Shown: in pieces, positions 1 to 8,283 of the stretch
Layout of the letters: each line of letters starts with the position of its first letter
Numbering within the stretch: the stretch's first letter is position 1
Assembly: GCA_036745495.1 (NCBI GenBank)
Contig: DAIOGA010000003.1
Coordinates: 23,922-87,921, forward strand
Source of the DNA: Methylopumilus sp036745495
GTDB lineage: Bacteria; Pseudomonadota; Gammaproteobacteria; Burkholderiales; Methylophilaceae
DNA length: 64,000 nt
Reading direction: 5' to 3'
Program-made: the position numbers and the translations under genes
Notes under the pieces: generated by a model
Database searches by the model: none
What the model was told of the DNA's origin: nothing
Seen by the model: only the letters and a program-made list of their open reading frames with translations

Positions 1-203
1 CCAAAGAAGCTGCAAATACAGCAAGAGAAAGAAATGAATTTAGACTTGCAAGAATAGAAAGAGAAAAGAAAGAGCGTGCTGAGAGGCATGCACAAAAAGC
101 ACTAGGGGCGCAAGATAAGCAAGCTGAGGATGAGAAAAAATCAACCATTGCTGCAGCGATGGAAAGAGTCAAACAAAATCAACAAGAAAATATAAAAAAC
201 TAA
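1..203 (+). CDS. rnfC: Electron transport complex subunit RnfC, 3' end (partial)
   Basis: The window opens inside an open frame (first full codon at position 3) that ends at the TAA 201-203, one base before rnfD. The 66 visible residues are very rich in Ala, Glu, Lys, Arg and Gln, beginning KEAANTARERNEFRLARIER, a predicted charged helix or coiled coil. RnfC/RsxC proteins of proteobacteria typically end in such a repetitive Ala/Lys/Glu tail after the NADH/FMN and 4Fe-4S domains, and rnfC directly precedes rnfD in rnfABCDGE operons. The identification rests on this composition and on gene order, because the catalytic part lies outside the window. Confidence 0.85.
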   Translation, partial: KEAANTARERNEFRLARIEREKKERAERHAQKALGAQDKQAEDEKKSTIAAAMERVKQNQQENIKN

Positions 204-204
204 T

Positions 205-1224
205 ATGGAAAATAGATCGCCTTATATTGTTAACGCACCTTCAGTAAGCGTCATTATGCTCAAAGTATTACTCGCGCTCATTCCTGGTATAGCTTTGTAT
301 GTTTACGTATTTGGTTTAGGTGTCCTCATTAATATTCTTTTAGCTTCCCTCACCGTCATAATGACTGAAAGTGCAATTCTTGCTATAAGAAAGCTACCTA
401 TTAAGCCATTCATTTTAGATGGCAGCGGACTTGTCACTGCATGGCTTCTTGCGATATCCATCCCATCAATAGCACCTTGGTGGATTATTGTTTTGGGCAC
501 ATTACTTTGTATTATTTTTGGTAAACATCTTTATGGTGGATTGGGTTACAACTTATTTAATCCAGCTATGGTGGGATACGCTATCTTGCTAATCTCCTTT
601 CCTTCCATCATGACTCACTGGCAAATACCAACTAACCTTATGGCTAATCATATGAACTGGCTTGATCAGATTAGAATTATTTTTAATAGCAACTTCTTCC
701 CAAAAGAAACGCTCGATGCAATAAGCTCTGCCACACCTCTTGATTACATTAAAACCCAGCTCACTTTGCATCAGCCACTCAGCACAATTGAACAAGACAA
801 AATATTTGGCTTCATTGGAGGCAGAGGACTTGAGTTAATTAATTTGGGTTATCTTGCTGGAGGACTCTATTTACTGAAAGAGAAAATTATCTCATGGCAT
901 TTACCTGTTGCCTTTTTATTTACTTTATTTTTAACGGCACTAGTCTTTAATCTTGCAGCTCCAGATACATTCGCATCGCCACTTTTCCATATCATGAGTG
1001 GCGGAAGCATGCTTTGTGCTTTCTTTATCATTACCGATCCAGTTAGCGCGCCCACAACACCTAAAGGAAAAATTTATTTTGGTATAGGAATAGCCTTATT
1101 GGTTTTCATTATTCGAATTTTTGGTGGCTACCCTGAAGGCATTGCATTTGCTGTATTGCTTTTCAATATTTGCGCACCTCTCATAGATAGTCTTACGCAA
1201 CCAAGAATTTTTGGTCATAAATAA
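205..1224 (+). CDS. rnfD: Electron transport complex subunit RnfD
   Basis: Integral membrane subunit of the Rnf complex, which couples ferredoxin/NAD electron transfer to ion movement across the inner membrane, or in the Rsx role keeps SoxR reduced. The 339 residues contain several strongly hydrophobic segments and the motif DAISSATPLD near residue 175; in characterised RnfD/NqrB proteins the Thr of the (S/G)ATPLD motif carries a covalently bound FMN. The second Ser of ISSATP replaces the more usual Gly, but the Thr is kept. The gene starts one base after rnfC and its 3' end nearly abuts rnfG, so it belongs to one operon. Length matches the family. Confidence 0.95.
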   Translation: MENRSPYIVNAPSVSVIMLKVLLALIPGIALYVYVFGLGVLINILLASLTVIMTESAILAIRKLPIKPFILDGSGLVTAWLLAISIPSIAPWWIIVLGTLLCIIFGKHLYGGLGYNLFNPAMVGYAILLISFPSIMTHWQIPTNLMANHMNWLDQIRIIFNSNFFPKETLDAISSATPLDYIKTQLTLHQPLSTIEQDKIFGFIGGRGLELINLGYLAGGLYLLKEKIISWHLPVAFLFTLFLTALVFNLAAPDTFASPLFHIMSGGSMLCAFFIITDPVSAPTTPKGKIYFGIGIALLVFIIRIFGGYPEGIAFAVLLFNICAPLIDSLTQPRIFGHK

Positions 1225-1228
1225 TTAT

Positions 1229-1852
1229 ATGTTTAAAGATCATTTAAAAAAAATATCTACCACTGCAGTCGCTATGATTATTTTCTCCTTAGCAGCTTCA
1301 ACTGCTCTAAGCATTTCTTATTTCATTACAAAATCACCTATTGATGAGAGCGACGCTAAAGCAAAGCGCATATTTTTAAATCAAGTAATTCCCGCAGATC
1401 TTTATGATAATAATCTTGTGAAAGATACAATTTCCATTGAGCCGAGCCCTATGTTAGGAAATAAAAAGAATATTGATGTCTATCGAGCGAAGAAAAAAAA
1501 TCAAGTGATTGCAGTCATCATTGAATCTGTCGCCCCGGATGGTTATAGCGGTGAAATCAAAACGCTCGTAGGGATTGATAAAGAAGATAAAATATTAGGT
1601 GTAAGGGTAATTGCTCATAAAGAAACTCCTGGCTTAGGAGACTATATTGAAATTGACAAAAGTCAGTGGATTAAAAATTTTGATCTCAAGTCTTTGGATA
1701 AAATAAGTGAAAAACAATGGGCTGTTAAAAAAGATGGGGGTGATTTTGATTACGTCTCCGGAGCAACAATCACGCCTCGAGCCGTCATTAAGTCTACCTA
1801 TAAATGCCTTCTTTACGTAAAAGAAAATAAAAAAAGGTTATTCACATCATGA
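1229..1852 (+). CDS. rnfG: Electron transport complex subunit RnfG
   Basis: Flavoprotein subunit of Rnf with one N-terminal membrane anchor (about residues 15-36) and a periplasmic FMN-binding domain. The motif DYVSGATITPRAV near residue 180 is the S(T)GAT motif whose second Thr takes FMN covalently through ApbE-type flavin transfer. I place the start at the ATG at 1229 (207 residues), just after the rnfD stop. An in-frame TTG at 1211 would overlap rnfD and add six residues without need. The stop overlaps the rnfE start as ATGA. Conserved GLGD (ETPGLGDYIE) is also present. The neighbours rnfD and rnfE make the assignment firm. Confidence 0.94.
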   Translation: MFKDHLKKISTTAVAMIIFSLAASTALSISYFITKSPIDESDAKAKRIFLNQVIPADLYDNNLVKDTISIEPSPMLGNKKNIDVYRAKKKNQVIAVIIESVAPDGYSGEIKTLVGIDKEDKILGVRVIAHKETPGLGDYIEIDKSQWIKNFDLKSLDKISEKQWAVKKDGGDFDYVSGATITPRAVIKSTYKCLLYVKENKKRLFTS

Positions 1853-2478
1853 GTGATATTAAAAAAATTGCATTGGATGGATTTTGGAAACAAAATCCTG
1901 GTGTAGTTCAGCTTCTCGGACTATGTCCAACTCTGGCGGTCACAACTTCTATGATTAATGGATTAAGTCTTGGCATCGCCACAGCAATTGTGATGGCTGT
2001 ATCAAATGCTTCCGTATCGCCCATTCGTAAATTTATTCCGACCGAAATTAGAGTCCCGGTTTTTATTCTTATCATAGCCTCGCTTGTAACTATTATTGAT
2101 TTCAGCATTCATGCTTTCATTCAGCCGCTTTACAAAGCTTTGGGCATTTTTATTCCATTGATCGTAACTAATTGTATTGTTTTGGCTCGCGTCGAATCTT
2201 TCGCTGCAAAAAACGAAACATCATCTTCATTTTTTGATGGGCTTTTTATGGGCCTTGGCTTAGCTATGGTTTTAACTCTTCTTGGCGGATTAAGAGAGTT
2301 CTTTGGTAAAGGCACTTTATTCTCTGGTATTGATCTTATTTTAGGCCCTTCAGCTAGTAATTTAGTAGTTCATTTTTTTGGTGACTACCATGGTTTTCTT
2401 TTAGCTATTCTTCCTCCTGGAGCCTTTATTGGCTTGGCTTGTCTCATTGCATTAAAAAATCGCATCGAAGCTCGCTAA
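1849..2478 (+). CDS. rnfE: Electron transport complex subunit RnfE
   Basis: Membrane subunit of Rnf, about six predicted transmembrane helices in 209 residues, related to NqrD. It starts within the rnfG stop (ATGA overlap), which implies translational coupling. Family signatures visible are the N-terminal DGFWKQNPGVVQLLGLCP, with its Asn-Pro and conserved Cys, and the IVTNCIVLARVE segment with a second intramembrane Cys. In RnfA/RnfE and NqrD/E such Cys residues help bind an intramembrane 2Fe-2S centre. It is the last gene of the rnf operon; nth follows after 9 bases, the same order as rsxE-nth in E. coli. Confidence 0.95.
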   Translation: MSDIKKIALDGFWKQNPGVVQLLGLCPTLAVTTSMINGLSLGIATAIVMAVSNASVSPIRKFIPTEIRVPVFILIIASLVTIIDFSIHAFIQPLYKALGIFIPLIVTNCIVLARVESFAAKNETSSSFFDGLFMGLGLAMVLTLLGGLREFFGKGTLFSGIDLILGPSASNLVVHFFGDYHGFLLAILPPGAFIGLACLIALKNRIEAR

Positions 2479-2487
2479 TTCATTTTT

Positions 2488-3123
2488 ATGAACCCTCAGA
2501 AGCGGTTTAAGATTTTTGAAGCGCTATCAAAAAATACGCCTCATCCCACTACTGAACTTATTTATCAAACACCTTTTCAGCTCCTGATCGCAGTTATTTT
2601 ATCAGCACAAGCGACTGACAAATCCGTGAATAAAGCTACCTTATTGCTATTTGATAAAGCATCAAATGCAAGAGAATTATCCCAATTGAAATTAAGTGAT
2701 ATTGAGTCTTGCATAAAAACTATTGGGCTCTACAAAACAAAAGCGAAAAATATACTTGAAACAGCAAAGATTGTGCATGCCAAATTTAAAGGTGAAGTAC
2801 CTCATGATCGTTTATTACTTGAAGCGCTTCCTGGTGTTGGACGAAAAACAGCTAACGTTATTTTAAATACAATTTTTAATGAGCCCGCAATTGCGGTTGA
2901 TACACATATATTTAGAATTTCAAATCGAATAAATATAGCGCCAGGAGAAAATGTACTTCAAGTAGAAAAAAAATTAATGAAAGTTACGCCAAAAGAATTT
3001 TTAAAGGATGCACACCACTTATTGATTCTTCATGGGAGATATACTTGCACAGCAAGGCTTCCAAAATGCAGCGATTGTGTAATTAACGATTTATGTGAGT
3101 ATAAGAAAAAAATTATTAATTAA
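2488..3123 (+). CDS. nth: Endonuclease III
   Basis: DNA glycosylase/AP lyase that removes oxidised pyrimidines in base-excision repair. The 211 residues show the helix-hairpin-helix segment LPGVGRKTANV (catalytic Lys near residue 120), the catalytic Asp in VDTHIFR (near 138), and a C-terminal 4Fe-4S loop with spacing C-X6-C-X2-C-X5-C (CTARLPKCSDCVINDLC). All key residues are present and the length equals that of E. coli Nth. It lies 9 bases after rnfE and is probably cotranscribed. Its stop overlaps the stop of the convergent DUF1289 gene by 4 bases. Confidence 0.96.
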   Translation: MNPQKRFKIFEALSKNTPHPTTELIYQTPFQLLIAVILSAQATDKSVNKATLLLFDKASNARELSQLKLSDIESCIKTIGLYKTKAKNILETAKIVHAKFKGEVPHDRLLLEALPGVGRKTANVILNTIFNEPAIAVDTHIFRISNRINIAPGENVLQVEKKLMKVTPKEFLKDAHHLLILHGRYTCTARLPKCSDCVINDLCEYKKKIIN

Positions 3124-3293
3124 AACGAAATAAGATTGATCTGTCTTTGCGTTGCTAATTGAGTAATCTCTTTTTTTTGATCATCAGTGAATGATATCCA
3201 TTTAGAAATTTCCTCTTCACTTCTAAAGCATCCGTCACAAAACTGATGTTCTTTATTAATATGGCAAACGCCAATACAAGGAGATTCAACCAA
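3120..3293 (-). CDS. Small DUF1289 family protein
   Basis: A 57-residue frame read by eye on the minus strand, with probable TTG start at 3291-3293 and TAA at 3120-3122. It shows the DUF1289 pattern: SPCIGVC, then CDGCFR and EEEISKW, that is, four Cys in two pairs followed by the acidic-Ile-Trp motif. DUF1289 proteins are short, presumably metal-binding, and of unknown function; a link to Fe-S handling has been suggested only by their cysteines. A purine-rich stretch (AAGAAAG) sits 9 bases upstream of the TTG. The frame is the same as that of secA, whose stop lies 18 bases upstream, so the gene is probably the last of that operon. ATT at 3297-3299 is a less likely start. Confidence 0.8.
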   Translation of the reverse strand: MVESPCIGVCHINKEHQFCDGCFRSEEEISKWISFTDDQKKEITQLATQRQINLISF

Positions 3294-3311
3294 AACAATA
3301 AACTTTCTTAA

Positions 3312-5981
3312 TTAGTCTAAAGTACCGTGGCATTGTTTATATTTTTTATTACTTCCGCATGGACATGGATCGTTTCTGCCAACTTTAGGCAAAGCATTTT
3401 CTGCGTCGTCTTTTTTTCTAGATGATTTCTTAACTTCATCTTTATTTTTTTCATCAATCTCGTTGACTTCATCCTCATTCTTAATCTTTACAACCATAGT
3501 AATGCGTGTAACTTCAGTTTTAACTGTATCTAGAAGATATCCGAATAATTCAAATGCCTCTTTTTTATATTCTTGCTTAGGATTCTTTTGAGCATAAGAT
3601 CTAAGATGTATACCTTGCCTTAAATGATCAAGAGATGACAAATGCTCTCTCCAGTGTTGATCAATACTTTGTAACATCACTGTTTTTTCGAAATGCCGAA
3701 TAATGTCTTTGCCGACTAAAGACTCTTTTTCTTGATATTGCTTATTAGCTAGCGTAATGACTCTCTCATAAATATCTTCTATATCAATCTGAGGCTCTTT
3801 ATCAATCCATGCTTTGATAGAAAGATTTAAACCATAATCGGAAAATAAAATTTTCTCTAAGGATGCAATATCCCACATATCTTCCATGCTGCCTGGCGGG
3901 ATATACCCTTGCATGAGTTCACTAAGCACGTCTGCTCTCATCGCAGCAATTGTCTCTGATGTATGGTCAGAATCAAGCAATTCATTTCTTTGTTCATAAA
4001 TTACTTTTCTTTGGTCATTTGCGACATCATCGTATTCAAGCAGCTGCTTTCTAATATCAAAATTGCGCCCTTCCACTTTTCTTTGAGCATTTTCAATTGC
4101 TTTTGTCACCCATGAATGCTCAATAGCTTCGCCTTCTGGCATCTTAAGCTTTTCCATAATGGCTGAAACGCGATCAGACGCAAATATTCTTAATAATGAA
4201 TCCTCTAGAGATAAATAAAATCGACTAGATCCAGGATCTCCTTGTCTTCCTGCGCGTCCTCTTAACTGATTGTCTACACGTCTTGATTCGTGTCTCTCAG
4301 TGCCGATAATATGAAGTCCGCCTGCTTTAACTACTAAGCTATTCTGCTCTTTCCATCCATCCTTAAGCGCTTTAATTTCTTTTTCTTTTTTGCTTTCGGT
4401 TAATTTATCGTTCACTTTAATATCATGAATATCAGTTTCAATACTTCCACCAAGCACAATATCTGTTCCGCGACCTGCCATATTAGTTGCAATAGTAATC
4501 ATGCCCGGACGCCCCGCTTGCGCAATAATATGTGCTTCTTTTTCATGATGCTTCGCATTCAATACTTGATGCTTTAATTTTGCTTTTGTAAGTAATGCTG
4601 AAATAAGCTCTGAATTTTCAATTGAAGTAGTGCCCACTAATACCGGTTGATCAATCTTTTGACATGCCTTGATATCTTCAATAACTGCAGCATATCGCTC
4701 TTGTGAAGTGCGATACACTTTATCCATCATGTCTTTTCTTTGTGTCGTTCGATGGGGGGGAATAATAATAGTTTCTAAACCGTAAATCTGACTAAATTCA
4801 TAAGCTTCTGTATCAGCTGTACCTGTCATCCCAGATAGTTTTTGATACATCCTAAAATAATTTTGGAATGTAATAGAAGCGAGCGTTTGATTTTCTTTTT
4901 GTATTTCAACACCTTCTTTGGCCTCAACAGCCTGATGAATACCTTCTGACCATCTGCGGCCCGGCATCATTCTTCCTGTAAATTCATCGACAATAATGAT
5001 GCTGTTATCTCGAACAACATAATGCTGATCTTTATTAAATAAGCTTCTTGCTTTTAATGAAGCATTAATATGATGCACGAGTGAAATATTCGTTGCATCA
5101 TATAAACTCGATTGTTCAGATAACAATCCTGCTTTAATTAATAACTTCTCTACATTCTCATGGCCGCTTTCTGAAAGAACCACCTGATGTGCTTTTTCAT
5201 CCACCCAGTAGTCGCCACTCTCTTCTTCGGTTTTTTGTCTTGAAAGCTTAGCAACTACTAAATTAATCTTAGTATAAAGATCAACGTTATCTTCAGCCTG
5301 TCCTGAAATAATAAGAGGCGTTCTTGCCTCGTCAATTAATATTGAGTCAACTTCATCAACTAAACCGTAATGTAATTTACGCTGAACACGCTCTTCTTTA
5401 GAGAAGATCATGTTGTCTCTTAAATAATCAAATCCGAATTCATTGTTTGTGCCATAGGTGATATCTGCTTGATAGGCTTTTTTCTTTTCTTCACTTGAAA
5501 TATTGGATAAATTAATACCAACTTCTAAACCTAAGAATCTATATATCTGACCCATCCACTCAGCATCTCGTTTTGCAAGATAGTCATTGACTGTAATAAC
5601 ATGAACACCTTTACCTTCTAAGGCATTAAGATACGTAGGTAATGTAGCAACAAGCGTCTTACCTTCTCCTGTTCGCATTTCTGAAATTTTTCCGTCATGA
5701 AGCGCCATGCCACCAATAAGTTGCACATCAAAATGACGCATTTCCAATACACGTCGACTTGCTTCTCTCACGACAGCAAAAGCCTCAACCAGCAAATCAT
5801 CTATCTTTTGTCCTTCGTTAAGACGTTTTTTAAATTCTGAAGTTTTAGCTTTTAGAGCTGCATCACTCAGTTTTTTAGTTGCTTCTTCTAATGAATTTAT
5901 TTGGTGAACTTTTTTTCCATATTCTTTGAGGAGTCTATCGTTTCTACTACCAAATAAATTTTTAACAATGGTCTTTAACAT
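3312..5981 (-). CDS. secA: Preprotein translocase ATPase SecA
   Basis: Peripheral motor ATPase that drives unfolded preproteins through SecYEG. The 889 residues include the Walker A motif RTGEGKTLVA near residue 105, the DEVDSILIDEARTPLI helicase motif near 210, the GMTGTADTEAYEF motif of the second nucleotide-binding fold, the scaffold/HSD helix WREHLSSLDHLR, and the complete C-terminal zinc-binding tail RNDPCPCGSNKKY with final CH, which contacts SecB and lipids. Length and motifs are canonical. It lies downstream of the M23 peptidase gene on the same strand. In many betaproteobacteria lpxC, an M23 gene and secA are contiguous; here lpxC is about 16 kb away. Confidence 0.98.
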   Translation of the reverse strand: MLKTIVKNLFGSRNDRLLKEYGKKVHQINSLEEATKKLSDAALKAKTSEFKKRLNEGQKIDDLLVEAFAVVREASRRVLEMRHFDVQLIGGMALHDGKISEMRTGEGKTLVATLPTYLNALEGKGVHVITVNDYLAKRDAEWMGQIYRFLGLEVGINLSNISSEEKKKAYQADITYGTNNEFGFDYLRDNMIFSKEERVQRKLHYGLVDEVDSILIDEARTPLIISGQAEDNVDLYTKINLVVAKLSRQKTEEESGDYWVDEKAHQVVLSESGHENVEKLLIKAGLLSEQSSLYDATNISLVHHINASLKARSLFNKDQHYVVRDNSIIIVDEFTGRMMPGRRWSEGIHQAVEAKEGVEIQKENQTLASITFQNYFRMYQKLSGMTGTADTEAYEFSQIYGLETIIIPPHRTTQRKDMMDKVYRTSQERYAAVIEDIKACQKIDQPVLVGTTSIENSELISALLTKAKLKHQVLNAKHHEKEAHIIAQAGRPGMITIATNMAGRGTDIVLGGSIETDIHDIKVNDKLTESKKEKEIKALKDGWKEQNSLVVKAGGLHIIGTERHESRRVDNQLRGRAGRQGDPGSSRFYLSLEDSLLRIFASDRVSAIMEKLKMPEGEAIEHSWVTKAIENAQRKVEGRNFDIRKQLLEYDDVANDQRKVIYEQRNELLDSDHTSETIAAMRADVLSELMQGYIPPGSMEDMWDIASLEKILFSDYGLNLSIKAWIDKEPQIDIEDIYERVITLANKQYQEKESLVGKDIIRHFEKTVMLQSIDQHWREHLSSLDHLRQGIHLRSYAQKNPKQEYKKEAFELFGYLLDTVKTEVTRITMVVKIKNEDEVNEIDEKNKDEVKKSSRKKDDAENALPKVGRNDPCPCGSNKKYKQCHGTLD

Positions 5982-6017
5982 AATATAAATATTCTTAATC
6001 GAGATAATTTGAAATAA

Positions 6018-6908
6018 TTAAAATTGAAGATACTTGCGAGGATCTAAAGATTCACCATTCATTCTAATTTCATAATGAAGATGTGGCCCTGTTGATCTTC
6101 CAGTATTACCTACTAGTGCTATAACCTGATTCTTTTTAATACGGTCGCCCTCTTTAACTAATAATTTAGATGCATGTGCATATCGTGTTTCAAGTCCAGA
6201 CCCATGAGAAATACGAACTATATTGCCATATTCAGGAGTTATTTCGGCTGCTATCACAATACCTGCTGCAGTTGCCTTAATAGGTTGACCAACATCTGCG
6301 CTAAAATCTAACCCTTCATGAAACGCTCTTACTCCCAAAAAAGGATCCACCCTCCAGCCATAGCTTGATGAATTGAAAGGCGCATTAACAGGAGAAGCAT
6401 TAGGCAGAGTGTCTTTAAAAACGCTTTGTTTAAGATAAATAGCTTCTAAATTATTGTAGTACTCTTCGTGTTTTTCAATATCAAGCGTTAGTTTATCAAT
6501 AAATGATTGAAGTTCAGTCTCTGAAAAATTTTTTTCGGGAACGAAGGGGCCGCCTTGACCAGATGATTTTATTGGTGCTGGTTTAGGTATCTTTTCATTT
6601 GTTTTTAATTTCTCTTTAGCAAAATCTTGCAGTCTCTGAGATTGATTATCAATACGAATTAATCGGGCTTGAAGTTCGCCAATTTGGGTTGCATAAACAT
6701 CTAAATTCTTCTGAAAACTACCTAAATTAAGATCAAGTTTAAGGTTGATTAATGATTTTTTTTCTTCATCGCCACCGTTATATTTCGAATCAAGCCAGTT
6801 AATGCCTTGAATAAGCCCAATAAAAAGCAAAAAGATTATGGCAACAAAGGTTACTAAATGGATACTTTTTGGCTTTGATGTGCTATTTGTTACAAAGATA
6901 ATTCGCAT
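6018..6908 (-). CDS. Membrane-anchored M23 (LytM) peptidase family protein
   Basis: Predicted zinc endopeptidase or amidase activator acting on peptidoglycan in the periplasm. One transmembrane helix (about residues 18-38) is followed by a heptad-like region to about residue 165 and a C-terminal LytM domain. Zinc ligands are visible in FHEGLDFSAD (H-x3-D) and GPHLHYEIR (H-x-H), so the domain looks catalytically intact. Length (296) fits the M23 proteins found next to secA in betaproteobacteria. It is divergent from dciA, with only 42 bases between the two start codons, and precedes secA in a likely operon. The specific bond cleaved is not deducible. Confidence 0.9.
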   Translation of the reverse strand: MRIIFVTNSTSKPKSIHLVTFVAIIFLLFIGLIQGINWLDSKYNGGDEEKKSLINLKLDLNLGSFQKNLDVYATQIGELQARLIRIDNQSQRLQDFAKEKLKTNEKIPKPAPIKSSGQGGPFVPEKNFSETELQSFIDKLTLDIEKHEEYYNNLEAIYLKQSVFKDTLPNASPVNAPFNSSSYGWRVDPFLGVRAFHEGLDFSADVGQPIKATAAGIVIAAEITPEYGNIVRISHGSGLETRYAHASKLLVKEGDRIKKNQVIALVGNTGRSTGPHLHYEIRMNGESLDPRKYLQF

Positions 6909-6950
6909 TGAAGTCTAAAATTTAGCTTAAATAATAGATAATTATAACTT

Positions 6951-7394
6951 ATGAAGCCCGTCAACAAGCTTTTGGAAAGTGAAGTATTTTCCTCGATTAG
7001 AGAGAAAAATCGCTCTATTTCTAGCTATCAAAAGCTATGGTCTACCAAGGCCCCAAGTAAACTAGCCCCTTTATCTCATGTCGGCGGGATTCGAGATGAT
7101 ATTTTGACTATTTATGTTGAAAATAGCGGTATTGCCAGCAAATTAAAGTTTATTGAATCCACCCTTCTCAAGGACTTAAATGAGGGTATTCAAAAAGAAA
7201 TACCTTATGCCAATCCAATTAAGTCGTTAAAAATAAAATTGGTGATTAAAAATTCTAAAGTGACACTTACTCGATCTAAAAGTTTTCCTGTTCAGGCTAA
7301 ATCAGCTTTCGAAAATCTACTCAGCAGTCTCGAGGACTCTCCTTTAAGGCATCGCCTCATTAAGCTCATTAAACATCATGCAAATACTGACTGA
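6951..7394 (+). CDS. dciA: DUF721 family protein, likely helicase loader DciA
   Basis: The 147-residue protein has the DUF721 core: a WSTKAP-like Trp region, the ILTIYVENSGIASKLKFIE strand-helix element (the V-x-s-saa-x-eL pattern) and a basic, variable C-terminal part. DUF721 proteins are the ancestral bacterial loaders of the replicative helicase DnaB, named DciA. Location beside an M23 peptidase gene and secA matches betaproteobacterial synteny. The gene starts 42 bases from the divergent M23 gene, and its end overlaps the start of the following permease gene by 17 bases. The sequence is divergent, so the family call is good while the exact loader function is inferred. Confidence 0.82.
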   Translation: MKPVNKLLESEVFSSIREKNRSISSYQKLWSTKAPSKLAPLSHVGGIRDDILTIYVENSGIASKLKFIESTLLKDLNEGIQKEIPYANPIKSLKIKLVIKNSKVTLTRSKSFPVQAKSAFENLLSSLEDSPLRHRLIKLIKHHANTD

Positions 7395-8181
7395 AGCATC
7401 CATACTCATTATTGCTGGAAGCCTTGTTGGTACATTATCTGGACTTCTTGGTATTGGTGGCGGCCTTATCATTGTCCCTCTTCTGGCTTATGTCTTAATT
7501 CATTTTCATCAAGTTGCTTTTGATCAAGCAATGCTCATGGCCATTGGAACTTCTCTCGCCTCTATTATTTTTACAGGGGGGGTGTCGAGTTTTTTTCATA
7601 CAAAACAGAACAATATGAGTTGGTCAACGGCGGCACATTACATTCCTGGGGTTTTTTTTGGTTCTTTAGCTATGGCTTTTATCATCCCTCATTTAAATAT
7701 TGCACTCATTAAGCACGCTTTTATTATCTACACTTTTCTTGCTGCCTATGAAATTTTTAAGTCTCCTAAAATCAAAAGCTCAGTTCAATTGCCGTCTTTT
7801 ATTTTTGCTAATCTTTATGGATTCACAATAGGCTCTATCTCCACCATTATTGGAATTGGCGGAGGCACTATGTTTGTACCTTATTTTATTTATCATAAAG
7901 TTAATCCTAGGCTTGCTGTTGGATTGTCTAGCTCGCTAGGGGTATTTATAGGACTAGGCGCTTCATTTGGATTTATTAAAAATGGCTTACATTTAAACCA
8001 GCTACCTCAATTTAGTATCGGCTACATCTATTTACCAGGGCTTATATTCATGACGGCTTCGAGTCTTATTTTTGTGAGGCTCGCAACAAAATGGATACAT
8101 CAAATTTCTATTTCAACATTAAAAAAAATATTCGCTTGTCTATTAATTTTAATAGGCTTGTCAATGCTTTTTACAGGCTAA
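7378..8181 (+). CDS. TauE/SafE family sulfite/anion exporter
   Basis: Inner-membrane permease of the TauE/SafE (DUF81) family, about eight transmembrane helices in 267 residues. The two family repeats are visible as SGLLGIGGGLIIVPLL (residues about 21-36) and TIIGIGGGTMFVPYF (about 158-172), each with the glycine-rich GIGGG turn. Family members export sulfite, sulfoacetate or other small organosulfur or carboxylate anions; the substrate here cannot be told from sequence or neighbours. It overlaps dciA by 17 bases in another frame, so translation is probably coupled. A later internal start cannot be excluded, but the first GIGGG repeat requires one near the annotated ATG. Confidence 0.88.
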   Translation: MQILTEASILIIAGSLVGTLSGLLGIGGGLIIVPLLAYVLIHFHQVAFDQAMLMAIGTSLASIIFTGGVSSFFHTKQNNMSWSTAAHYIPGVFFGSLAMAFIIPHLNIALIKHAFIIYTFLAAYEIFKSPKIKSSVQLPSFIFANLYGFTIGSISTIIGIGGGTMFVPYFIYHKVNPRLAVGLSSSLGVFIGLGASFGFIKNGLHLNQLPQFSIGYIYLPGLIFMTASSLIFVRLATKWIHQISISTLKKIFACLLILIGLSMLFTG

Positions 8182-8214
8182 TCTGTAATTAAAATATTAA
8201 GTTTAGTAGTGACA

Positions 8215-8246
8215 AAGTTATTGAATGTGATAATTTATCGTATAAG
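8215..8246 (+). promoter_or_regulatory. Candidate hppA promoter
   Basis: In the 102-base gap before hppA there is TTATTG, 17 bases, then TATAAG, a fair sigma-70 match ending about 40 bases upstream of the start codon. A TAGGAG ribosome-binding site precedes the ATG. This is a pattern match only. Confidence 0.4.
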
Positions 8247-8283
8247 TTTTTCATTTTAAGATTTCCAAAATTTAGGAGTATGT

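Noticed and set aside
1211..1228. TTG start for rnfG upstream of the ATG
   Set aside because: It would overlap rnfD by 14 bases and adds six residues before a normal RnfG N-terminus; the ATG at 1229 is sufficient.
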